A stretch of DNA of 64,000 bases, from contig CAITLU010000039.1 in assembly GCA_903893315.1 (NCBI GenBank), positions 1-64,000 of the forward strand, written 5' to 3'. This DNA is from an uncultured bacterium. GTDB lineage: Bacteria; Desulfobacterota; Binatia; UBA1149; CAITLU01. The notes beneath the pieces are model-generated. The model did no database searches, was not told the origin of the DNA, and saw nothing but the letters and a program-made list of their open reading frames with translations. The position numbers and the translations under genes are program-made. Shown here one piece after another: positions 55,422-64,000 of the stretch (position 1 is the stretch's first letter; every line of letters starts with the position of its first letter).

Positions 55422-56206
55422 ATTGTTCTCCGCGCAGCCCGCTTACGCGGTGGTGCGCTGTTGTTTTGAGTGTCGGTGTCGCCGGCCACAAGGTCGGCGC
55501 TGGCGTCTGCGGCAACCTCGCCCGGCAGGCCGCTGCGCAGGCCCGCCAGGGAAAAAGCAGTGATGTGGCGTGCCAGTGCATCGACGTTGAGGTTCGCGTC
55601 GGGTGTCATCGCGGCCAGCAATGCGCGCGCGTTGCGGTGCACGGTGCACTGTCCCATGATGCCGGCCACGCATAGTCGCGTGTGGGAGCAATCGACCGGC
55701 TGTCCGGTAATCTGCGCGACGATCGCCGAAAGCTCCGAGAATATCGGCCCCGCCACTTCGTCGACTACGATCGAGAAGGCGGGGCTGGGGTCGGCCAGTT
55801 CGCGCGTCATCAGGTGGCCGTGCCAGGCCGGGCGTCCGCGATCCAGCAGGCGGCGAAGAAAGGTGAGGACGAAGCGCTGCAGCGCCGCTTCGGGGTCGGT
55901 CTTTGCCTGCGCGGCCAGGCCTGCGATCGGGTAGCGTTCGGCTGCGTATTCCTGGGTGCTGCGCAGCACCGCCTCGTAGAGCGCGGCCTTGGACCCGAAG
56001 TGATAGGCCACCGCCGAGACGTTGGCGCCCGCGCGGCTGCAGATCTCGCGCACCGCACCCGCGCGGTAGCCGCGTTCGGCGAACACCGCGCCGGCAGCCT
56101 TGAGCAGACGGCGGCGGGTCGCGGCCGCGGTCTTGCTGAAGCCTTCGGGGCTGATTTCCGCTGCTGAAGCGGTTCGAGAAAGGTGAGGGGAGCGGCGGCG
56201 CAGCAT
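55418..56206 (-). CDS. TetR/CerR-type repressor of the emrAB operon
   Basis: A 262-residue TetR regulator. HTH at about 30-75 (AAGAVFAERGYRAGAVREIC, then VSAVAYHFGSKAALYEAVL). The C-terminal domain (DPEAALQRFVLTFLRRLL) resembles the CerR/DUF1956 group. The ATG at 56206 is preferred over an in-frame TTG at 56215; neither has a clear ribosome site, so a leaderless message is possible. It overlaps emrA, so it is the first gene of the operon and likely autoregulates it through the palindrome at its own start. Confidence 0.88.
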   Translation of the reverse strand: MLRRRSPHLSRTASAAEISPEGFSKTAAATRRRLLKAAGAVFAERGYRAGAVREICSRAGANVSAVAYHFGSKAALYEAVLRSTQEYAAERYPIAGLAAQAKTDPEAALQRFVLTFLRRLLDRGRPAWHGHLMTRELADPSPAFSIVVDEVAGPIFSELSAIVAQITGQPVDCSHTRLCVAGIMGQCTVHRNARALLAAMTPDANLNVDALARHITAFSLAGLRSGLPGEVAADASADLVAGDTDTQNNSAPPRKRAARRTM

Positions 56207-56211
56207 CGGAG

Positions 56212-56250
56212 TCAAACGTGTGTTTGAAAGAATTAGAACGGGCGTTTGAC
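56212..56250. promoter_or_regulatory. Putative TetR operator overlapping the operon promoter
   Basis: TCAAAC-N4-GTTTGA (56212-56227) is a perfect palindrome, and a further half-site gives GTCAAACG (56211-56218) with CGTTTGAC (56243-56250). On the minus strand a TCTAAT-type -10 lies between them. The TetR gene starts five bases away, the usual place for autoregulation. Confidence 0.55.
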
Positions 56251-56401
56251 GGAGGCAAGCTCAGGGCGCTGGTGATGGACCCTGCTCCTGGTTGCAAAAA
56301 TAACTGACGCGCCGCGTTGCTCTTGCGCCGCGCGTGCTCTATGGTGCCGCGTCTTTCCCGACCCCAGCGCTCCCTTGTTCAGCGCGAGGCCTCTAACACC
56401 C

Positions 56402-58276
56402 ATGCAAAATCGAAATTTGGCCGTTGTCGTTCCCGAATTGGATGAGTCCGAGAACCTGCTTCTCGATGACGAAGAGGAAGTCTGCGAGACTTCCGCGTTC
56501 GAGGGAGTGGCGGCGCCGCTGCGCGCCGCGCTGATCGGCCGCGGCTTCACCTCTCTGACAACGGTGCAGCAGGCGGTCCTGGATGCGGCCATCGAAGGCC
56601 GTGATCTTCAGATCTCTTCGCAGACCGGATCGGGAAAGACGCTGGCTCTCGGCTTCGTGATGGCCCCCGACCTTCTTGTCCTCGGCGCACGCAGCCCGAA
56701 ATCACGGGTGCTGCCGGCGGGCCCCGTCGCTCTGGTCATCGTTCCGACTCGCGAGCTGGCAGTTCAGGTAAAAACCGAACTCGAATGGCTTTTCGCCGGG
56801 GTTCCAGGCGTTGCCGTCGACTGCGTCACCGGCGGCACCAGCGTCGGGCAGGAGCGCCGTCGTCTGGGAACGAGGCCTCCGGTTCTGGTCGGCACGCCGG
56901 GGCGTCTGCTCGATCACATCCGCAGCGGCGCTCTGGATTGTTCGCTGGTCAGCCAACTGGTTCTCGACGAAGCCGACCGTATGCTCGACATGGGTTTCCG
57001 CGAGGAACTCCAGGCCATTCTCGAGGCCACGCCCGCCGAGCGTCGCACTCATCTGGTATCGGCGACTTTCCCCTCCGAGATCCGCGCGCTTGCGCGCCAG
57101 TATCAGTCCCAGCCTCTGCAGGTGCAGGGAACCCAACTCGGCGTCGCCAACATCGACATCGAACACGTCGGTCACCTGCTGCGCCAGGACGATCGCTACG
57201 CCGCTCTGGTCAACATTCTCTTGCTGGCCGAAGGCGAGCGCACGCTGGTGTTCGTCAACACCCGTGTTGAAGCGACGCAGCTTGCGGATCAACTGTCGAA
57301 CGACGGCTTCTCTGCTCTGCCGCTCAGCGGTGAACTCGAGCAGGCTCAGCGCACGCGCACGCTGGCTGCGTTTCGCAGCGGCACGGCCGGAGTTCTGGTA
57401 GCCACCGACGTGGCTGCCCGCGGTCTGGACATCCCCGAGGTCGGTACCGTCATCCACACGGCGCCGCCGATCGATTCGGAAACCTATACGCATCGCAGCG
57501 GCCGTACCGGCCGCGCCGGACTCAAGGGCCGCAGCGTGTTGCTCGCGCCCGCGCACCGGCAACGCAAGGTCGAGTTCCTGCTCTCGCGCGCCAAGGTCAA
57601 GATACAGTGGCGTGAGATACCGACCGCGGCCTCGGTCGCCAAGGCGCTGGCCAAGCGCGAACGGCGGCGTCTGGAAAAAGCTTTGGACGCGGCTCCTGAA
57701 GTCACCGAAGCCCAGATCGAGTACGCGCAAGGGCTGTTGGAAAAGCGCGACGCGGCGCAACTTATCGCAGCTTTGATCGAGCACTTCCGCGCACCGAATA
57801 AGACCGCGCCGCGCGAAGTGAATACGTCGCCGGCCGAGTCCGCCAGGCGTCCCGATGTCTCGGCGCTGCCGCGTCGCGATCGGGACGAGCAGCGGCCGCA
57901 CGAACGTCAACGTCGCGACGATGGCCGTGGCGAACGCCGCAACGACGGCTATGCCGAATCCGCGCGGGACTACGATCCGCGCAACGGCGGAGCCACCCGC
58001 TTTGAAATCAATTGGGGCCATCGTAACGGCGCCAGTCCTCAGAGGTTGCTCGCGGTCATCTGCCGTCGCGGCGACATCTCCAGCAACATGATCGGTGCGA
58101 TCGACGTCGACACTCACGTCACCACTTTCGAAGTGGCCGATGAGGCTTCTTACGAGTTCGAGGACCGCGTGCGGCGTCCAGATTCGCGCGATCCCGATCT
58201 CGTCATCCGCCGCGTGCGCGTAGCCGAAAGGCCGGCCGGCGCGAAGCGGATCTACGCCAAGGCGCGTCCGCGCTGA
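56402..58276 (+). CDS. deaD: DEAD-box RNA helicase with DbpA-type RNA-binding domain
   Basis: A 624-residue cytoplasmic helicase. Motif I SQTGSGKT (73-80), Ia PTRELA, Ib GTPGR, II DEAD (about 190-193), III SAT, IV VFVNTR, V ATDVAARGLD, VI HRSGRTGRAG. After a Lys/Arg-rich stretch with an RDRDEQRPHERQRRDDGRGE tail, residues about 540-620 form a DbpA-like RNA-binding domain (TRFEINWGHRNGASPQRLLA). This is the DeaD/CsdA plan: ribosome assembly and cold adaptation. Start ATG 56402 is chosen over an upstream TTG. Confidence 0.94.
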   Translation: MQNRNLAVVVPELDESENLLLDDEEEVCETSAFEGVAAPLRAALIGRGFTSLTTVQQAVLDAAIEGRDLQISSQTGSGKTLALGFVMAPDLLVLGARSPKSRVLPAGPVALVIVPTRELAVQVKTELEWLFAGVPGVAVDCVTGGTSVGQERRRLGTRPPVLVGTPGRLLDHIRSGALDCSLVSQLVLDEADRMLDMGFREELQAILEATPAERRTHLVSATFPSEIRALARQYQSQPLQVQGTQLGVANIDIEHVGHLLRQDDRYAALVNILLLAEGERTLVFVNTRVEATQLADQLSNDGFSALPLSGELEQAQRTRTLAAFRSGTAGVLVATDVAARGLDIPEVGTVIHTAPPIDSETYTHRSGRTGRAGLKGRSVLLAPAHRQRKVEFLLSRAKVKIQWREIPTAASVAKALAKRERRRLEKALDAAPEVTEAQIEYAQGLLEKRDAAQLIAALIEHFRAPNKTAPREVNTSPAESARRPDVSALPRRDRDEQRPHERQRRDDGRGERRNDGYAESARDYDPRNGGATRFEINWGHRNGASPQRLLAVICRRGDISSNMIGAIDVDTHVTTFEVADEASYEFEDRVRRPDSRDPDLVIRRVRVAERPAGAKRIYAKARPR

Positions 58277-58333
58277 GGCGCCGCCAGGTATTCGGTCTTT
58301 GCGGCGCCGCGCGGCGCCGCGTACCTTCGCGTC

Positions 58334-59203
58334 ATGAACAGCTTAGGACGGATTGCGACCGCCGTTTGTCTGGTCGCGCTCAGCGCCCGCGCGGCGTCGG
58401 CGTTGGAAGACGATTTCGGCGCAGCACTTTCGGCGTCATGGGCCGAGCCGAACACGCCTCAGGCTGGCTCTTCGGTAGCCTCGGCGTCGGCGGATGCGGC
58501 GGGGGTCGACGGCGCGGTGCTCAAACTCGTCTATCCGGGCCGGACGTCGTCTTCGATAAGCGGACCGGGATGGGCCACGCAACTCCAGAGCGCCGCGTCG
58601 CAGGCGTTCGGCGTCTACCAGGCACGTATGCGCGTGGCAGGTGCAGGTAAGTCTCAGGGCGTGGTGTCGGCGTTCTTCACCTACTTCAACGACGGTATAG
58701 ATCACGACGGTGACGGTATCGTCGACAACAACGAGATAGATCTCGAGTTTCTGGCTGCTGAGCGTTCGGCGATCTACCTGTCGGTGTGGACGGAATATCA
58801 GGACGACGCCAACGGCGAGGTTTTTCGCAAGACTACGCGCAAGGTCGATCTGAAGACCGGTCGAGTCTGGCAGACGCCGGCCGGAGGTGAAGGTACCTAC
58901 GATCTGGAAGAGATCGCGCCGCTTGGCTGGAAGATGCGGCGTTTCGATCCGCGGCAGTTCTATTACAGCTACCGCTTCGACTGGCAGCCAACTCAGGTCA
59001 CGTTCTCTGTCGATGTGCAAGACGGACTTGGCTTTCGCACGTTGTGGACTCTGGACGGCGCGCCGGACGACGTGATTCCGTCACACGCGGCCCCGGCTTT
59101 CTTCAACCTCTGGCACAACGCCTACCACTGGAACAGAGACAAGGCCGCCCGCAGTCCTGCCAGACCCGTGAACTTTTCCATCGACCGCGTCACGCTTCCG
59201 TAG
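58334..59203 (+). CDS. Exported GH16-like glycosidase with EF-hand-like loop at the active site
   Basis: A 289-residue secreted beta-jelly-roll protein. Signal peptide about 1-24 (ARAASALED). The catalytic strand is N133-E-I-D-L-E-F139, matching the GH16 pattern with nucleophile E134, D136 and acid/base E138. SSSISGPGWATQLQSA and WHNAYHWNRD are other expected regions. Immediately before it, residues 123-134 (DHDGDGIVDNNE) fit a canonical calcium-binding EF-hand loop whose last ligand is the nucleophile position. It would cut beta-1,3/1,4-glucans, agar or carrageenan; the substrate cannot be chosen. Confidence 0.82.
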   Translation: MNSLGRIATAVCLVALSARAASALEDDFGAALSASWAEPNTPQAGSSVASASADAAGVDGAVLKLVYPGRTSSSISGPGWATQLQSAASQAFGVYQARMRVAGAGKSQGVVSAFFTYFNDGIDHDGDGIVDNNEIDLEFLAAERSAIYLSVWTEYQDDANGEVFRKTTRKVDLKTGRVWQTPAGGEGTYDLEEIAPLGWKMRRFDPRQFYYSYRFDWQPTQVTFSVDVQDGLGFRTLWTLDGAPDDVIPSHAAPAFFNLWHNAYHWNRDKAARSPARPVNFSIDRVTLP

Positions 59204-59223
59204 GGGCGTGACGCGGCAGCGCG

Positions 59224-60540
59224 TCACTTCTTGGGCTGGTCGGCGCGTTCGCCGAACGTGGCGGCGTTTTCGGCACGGATGCTGGCGATGATGGCCGGGA
59301 AGTCGGCCTGGGTGATGCGGTGGCTGTCCGTGCGCGGGAACGGAAACCCGTGGCTTGCCAGTTCGTCGTTCACCTCGATCTGCAATGTAACGTAGTCGGT
59401 GAACGGCTCGCCCTCGAATCCGTCGGGATTTCTCAGCCACAGCGGAGGCCCGGCGTCTTTGCATCCATCGTACGGTGCGGGATCCGGCGCGAACGCCGCT
59501 GAGACGATCCATGGCTTGATCAGAACGCCCAACTCCATGTTGCGCCGCATCGTCAGTTGCCAGTCCGGGATCAGCTTGGCCGGGTTCCACCAGATACCCG
59601 CGACCGATCGGATCGCTTCTCCACCCGACTGCTTCGGCACCGCCTGCAGACGCTTCAGGACCATCGGGATCCACGCGTCCATCGCTTCGTTGTAACGTTG
59701 TTCGTCGTTTGCGTCGTGCCGGAAACTGATGCCGGCCGCCAGTTTTATTCCGATCAGATCGGAGTAGAGGTCCTCGGGCGAGAATGCCGAGATCTTCTCG
59801 GGCCAGCCCGGCATCGTCCCGTAGCCGTACCAGGTGGCGATTTCGTGCCAGACCGACAGTTGAAAAGTGAGCCACTGCGCGAGAGCGACCGCAGTGGTGT
59901 AGCGGCCGGGATCGGCGATGAGTTTCTTGTTGATTGGGTTGAGCACGATACGGCGCGCTCCGCCCTGGTCGGACAACTCGATGTTCCCGCCTGGATCCAT
60001 GTTGCGGCTGACCTGGGCTGTCAGGTAGACGGTCATGTCCGCGCAGTCGCGGACGTGTGCGATGTCGATGAACCCGCCACGGCAGGTGTAGACCAGGCCG
60101 TTCTCTTCGCTTTCCAGCAGGCCGCTCGCGTTGCTCGACGTATTTGCGAGCAGGCCCACGTTGTACTTGTGGGGACCGAGATCCTTGGGTCCGCGGATGT
60201 TGCCGAGCGTGAGTCCGGGGACAGGGATCAAACCGACCGCAACGCGCAGATCGGCGCCGAAGGCGCAGCAGGGCCGCAGGTTGGTTGGTTCGGGAGGCAG
60301 TGGAATCAAGCCGGGGTCGAACTCCGGCGTCGCGCTCGGATAGGTGTCGCCGATGGCGGCAGCGACGGCGGTGTCGGGTGCACGTACCTCGGCGGGCGCC
60401 CGCCACGCCGAGATGGTCGCACAACCGCCGGTCCACAGCAGAGCCAACACGCAGGCCGCGCCGCGCCGCAGGCTGCGCCGATGCCGGATTGTAGTCGTGA
60501 ACTGCGTCACACGGGGCGGTCCGCCCATGGTGTCGTGCAT
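59224..60540 (-). CDS. DUF4056 lipoprotein
   Basis: A 438-residue protein with lipobox-like LALLWTGGC near residue 40. The mature part is DUF4056: VGLLANTSSNASGLLES, a HEIATWYGYG segment around residue 240, FSPEDLYSDLIGIKLAAG, and repeated WNPAKLIPDWQL. The HExxxxYG pattern recalls a metal-binding or protease-like site but no activity is established. The start is uncertain: ATG 60540 or 60528, both without a clear ribosome site. The PLA2-like lipoprotein lies just upstream on the same strand, 65 bases away. Confidence 0.75.
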   Translation of the reverse strand: MHDTMGGPPRVTQFTTTIRHRRSLRRGAACVLALLWTGGCATISAWRAPAEVRAPDTAVAAAIGDTYPSATPEFDPGLIPLPPEPTNLRPCCAFGADLRVAVGLIPVPGLTLGNIRGPKDLGPHKYNVGLLANTSSNASGLLESEENGLVYTCRGGFIDIAHVRDCADMTVYLTAQVSRNMDPGGNIELSDQGGARRIVLNPINKKLIADPGRYTTAVALAQWLTFQLSVWHEIATWYGYGTMPGWPEKISAFSPEDLYSDLIGIKLAAGISFRHDANDEQRYNEAMDAWIPMVLKRLQAVPKQSGGEAIRSVAGIWWNPAKLIPDWQLTMRRNMELGVLIKPWIVSAAFAPDPAPYDGCKDAGPPLWLRNPDGFEGEPFTDYVTLQIEVNDELASHGFPFPRTDSHRITQADFPAIIASIRAENAATFGERADQPKK

Positions 60541-60605
60541 CGGCGCCAGACAACAAGAACGGCGAGCGTATGTCGAGTCGCGCTCGTTTCTGTGGTGCTG
60601 CGGCC

Positions 60606-61112
60606 TCAAAAATGATCCTTGTTGTCGTCCGCATCGGGCCATGACGCGCAGTGGTCCAGTGCCGGTCCGTCGCGATCATATCCTCGGCATGGGTTCCAGC
60701 CGTATCCCCATCGCCACGGGAAGGGTAGCTGAGCGCTTCCTCCCAGCCGTGTCGTAGCGTAGGCCAAGGAACCGAGCAGGGCCGAGCGTCTCTTCGCGAC
60801 GATGCACCGGCGCAAGCGCATGTCGGCTTGGTTCCGAGCCTGTTCCCCTCCTCCGCACCAGTACGCGAGGTCGTGCTCGATGCAGCACTCCACCCAGTTG
60901 CCGTCGGGTGACATCGAGCAGCCATCGGTGGTGAATGGATGCGGCGGCAGGTCCGCATCCCCGCGGATCGCAGCGCAGGCCTCTCGCGCTCGCCTCGCCA
61001 GTTGCTGCGCCGCCTGACGGTCTTCGCGGTACGGTGACAGACGAAACCCGGCCGGCGTACATGCCGCGCAGGCCAGCGCCAGCAGCGACACTGCCAGCAC
61101 CAGCCGAGTCAT
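60606..61112 (-). CDS. Phospholipase A2-like lipoprotein
   Basis: A 168-residue protein with signal peptide about 1-18 (lipobox-like LALACAAC). Six or more cysteines surround ECC-I-E-H80-D81, matching the CCxxHD core of secreted phospholipase A2 (catalytic His-Asp), with W85-C86 and a helix rich in Ala and Arg (QARNQADMRLRRCIVAKR). No calcium-loop YGCYCG is recognisable, so the full PLA2 fold is not certain. It may act on envelope lipids. Start ATG 61112; a longer in-frame start is rejected. A partner role with the DUF4056 lipoprotein is possible. Confidence 0.65.
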   Translation of the reverse strand: MTRLVLAVSLLALACAACTPAGFRLSPYREDRQAAQQLARRAREACAAIRGDADLPPHPFTTDGCSMSPDGNWVECCIEHDLAYWCGGGEQARNQADMRLRRCIVAKRRSALLGSLAYATTRLGGSAQLPFPWRWGYGWNPCRGYDRDGPALDHCASWPDADDNKDHF

Positions 61113-61263
61113 CGGGGCAGCGACTGCGCGCACGCGCCTGCGGCCGTGAAACCTGAGTCCGTGAACGGCCCGTCCGGCCTTCTTCACGTAGGCGGTAAGT
61201 GTTGCCCACCGACTCCGGTTGATTGCTGGATGTGTCTGCAAGCGACCCCGACTCGCCATTCAC

Positions 61264-61321
61264 GCGCTGCACTGCCTGACTCGACGCTGACCGCGCACCG
61301 TCGAGTCAGGCAGTGCAGCGC
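61264..61321. repeat. Perfect 23-bp inverted repeat (long hairpin)
   Basis: The arms 61264-61286 and 61299-61321 are perfect reverse complements around a 12-base loop. It lies between two minus-strand genes, 54 bases downstream of the Tyr/Pro-rich gene. It may terminate that gene, but it has no U-tract on either side and its length exceeds usual terminators. Confidence 0.9.
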
Positions 61322-61375
61322 ACACCCTCTCCGAGACGTATGCGGGTTGGCTCTACCGGAGGAAGAATTCCCGCC

Positions 61376-61738
61376 TCAATACGGAGGCCGGCCGTAGTAC
61401 GTCGGCGCGCCGTAATAGACCGGCGGCGGCGCGTAGTAGACCCGTGGGGGAGCGTAGTAGACGCGCGACGGCGCCGGATAATAGTAGACCGGCGGCGGTG
61501 CCTGATAGACCGGCGGCGGCGCGGCGTAGTAGGGGCCCGACAGCGCGTCCGCGATGGCGGCCACGCCCAGCAGCGCACCGGTGATGCCGGCCGCCACCGC
61601 CCAGCCGTGACCGTAGGAGTGGGAGTAGGAGTGGGAGCGTGGCGCCTGATGGCCGCTCCGCCAATCGTCCGCATGGGCCGAAGATGCGACCAGGCTCAAG
61701 GTCAGGATTCCTGCCACAAGCGCTACACCGTTCTTCAT
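61376..61738 (-). CDS. Exported Tyr/Pro-rich repeat protein
   Basis: A 120-residue secreted or periplasmic protein with signal peptide about 1-23 (LVASSAHADD). A His/Ser-rich start (SHSYSHSYGHG), one Ala/Gly-rich hydrophobic segment (about 46-65, a possible second membrane or glycine-zipper helix) and a C-terminal half of PPPVYYYPAPSRVYYAP-type repeats. Similar Pro/Tyr tails occur in small envelope-stress proteins and cross-linkable surface proteins. I do not know its function. GAGGA precedes the ATG. Confidence 0.75.
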   Translation of the reverse strand: MKNGVALVAGILTLSLVASSAHADDWRSGHQAPRSHSYSHSYGHGWAVAAGITGALLGVAAIADALSGPYYAAPPPVYQAPPPVYYYPAPSRVYYAPPRVYYAPPPVYYGAPTYYGRPPY

Positions 61739-61887
61739 TGTCCGATCCGTCCTCGTCGGGGGTTCTACGCCGAGCCCGCCCGATCAGAGCCTGCGCCCGT
61801 TCGGTAGGCGGCGTTCTTCCGACACAAGGCAGACGATACGCCCGTTCGCAGATTCATTCCAAGACGATCTTTTCGGAGAAGTGTGAG

Positions 61888-61936
61888 CTGGCTTTCCACT
61901 CGCCCCGCGCCGGGCCGCGGGTGAGTGGAAAGCCAG
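61888..61936 (-). terminator. gdhA terminator hairpin
   Basis: An 18-bp stem with one mismatch (61888-61905 with 61919-61936) lies 22 bases after the gdhA stop on the minus strand, followed by CTCACACTTCTCC. The stem is strong, but the U-tract is poor. Confidence 0.65.
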
Positions 61937-61957
61937 TGTTGCCTCGATGGCTGCTAA

Positions 61958-64000
<2,043 letters not shown>

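Noticed and set aside
59081-60958. Minus-strand frame of about 625 codons around the DUF4056 gene
   Set aside because: Arg/Gly/Pro-rich with no family features. The DUF4056 frame on the same strand explains the region.

Overview
This is a GC-rich bacterial chromosomal window with a diderm, probably soil- or sediment-type gene set. It has outer-membrane efflux factors, lipoproteins, a MacAB-type and an EmrAB-type pump, a periplasmic HtrA protease, and many acyl-CoA genes (two acyl-CoA ligases, two thiolases, an acyl-CoA dehydrogenase, an enoyl-CoA hydratase and a class III CoA-transferase/racemase). Several very large exported proteins carry myxobacterial-type disulfide repeats (DUF4215) and dockerin-like C-termini of the form SDALxxLRxAVG. 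That combination is typical of delta-proteobacterial lineages, especially Candidatus Binatota; this placement is inference, since no 16S rRNA or other phylogenetic marker was analysed. I see no rRNA, CRISPR array, prophage, integrase or insertion sequence.

Layout. 1-5.9 kb: HtrA protease, small membrane protein, TLP1-type thiolase-like protein, lysA and a glutaredoxin. 5.9-23.1 kb: an exported-protein region. It holds a right-handed beta-helix protein translationally coupled to a 1090-residue repeat protein, a cohesin-like/dockerin-like protein, a 997-residue paralogue and a 1042-residue Cys-rich protein. Interleaved are tadA, tRNA-Ser(CGA), a broken DUF1566 gene with the remnant of a second copy beside it, a LON-domain protein, a HAD phosphatase, an OsmC protein and a CoA-transferase. 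23.1-25.9 kb: a histidine kinase paired with a PhnD-like binding protein. 26-37 kb: a mixture of CrtC/AttH-like protein, acetyltransferase, enoyl-CoA hydratase, GluQ-RS, PAP2 phosphatase, ZapG-like protein, YchF, NTF2-like protein, acyl-CoA ligase, PPi-type phosphofructokinase and a glycine-rich RRM protein. 37-42 kb: a MacA-MacB-TolC type efflux operon. 42.4-48.2 kb: an acyl-CoA catabolic operon (dehydrogenase, nitroreductase, thiolase, ligase, TetR). 48.2-56.2 kb: an amino-acid permease, then a TetR-EmrA-EmrB-OMF-DUF2855 operon with a candidate operator. 56.4-64 kb: DEAD-box helicase, GH16-like glycosidase, two lipoproteins, a Tyr/Pro-rich exported protein, gdhA, and a gene truncated by the window end.

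Working together: the acyl-CoA genes suggest growth on carboxylic acids or lipids. The two pumps suggest detoxification or export, each with its own outer-membrane factor. The exported proteins share small Cys-rich modules and a C-terminal dockerin-like module, so they look like one surface or secreted toolkit. The most interesting items are that toolkit, the decayed DUF1566 locus, the GH16 active site overlapping an EF-hand-like loop, the kinase/binding-protein pair without a response regulator, and decamer repeats between gdhA and the last gene.
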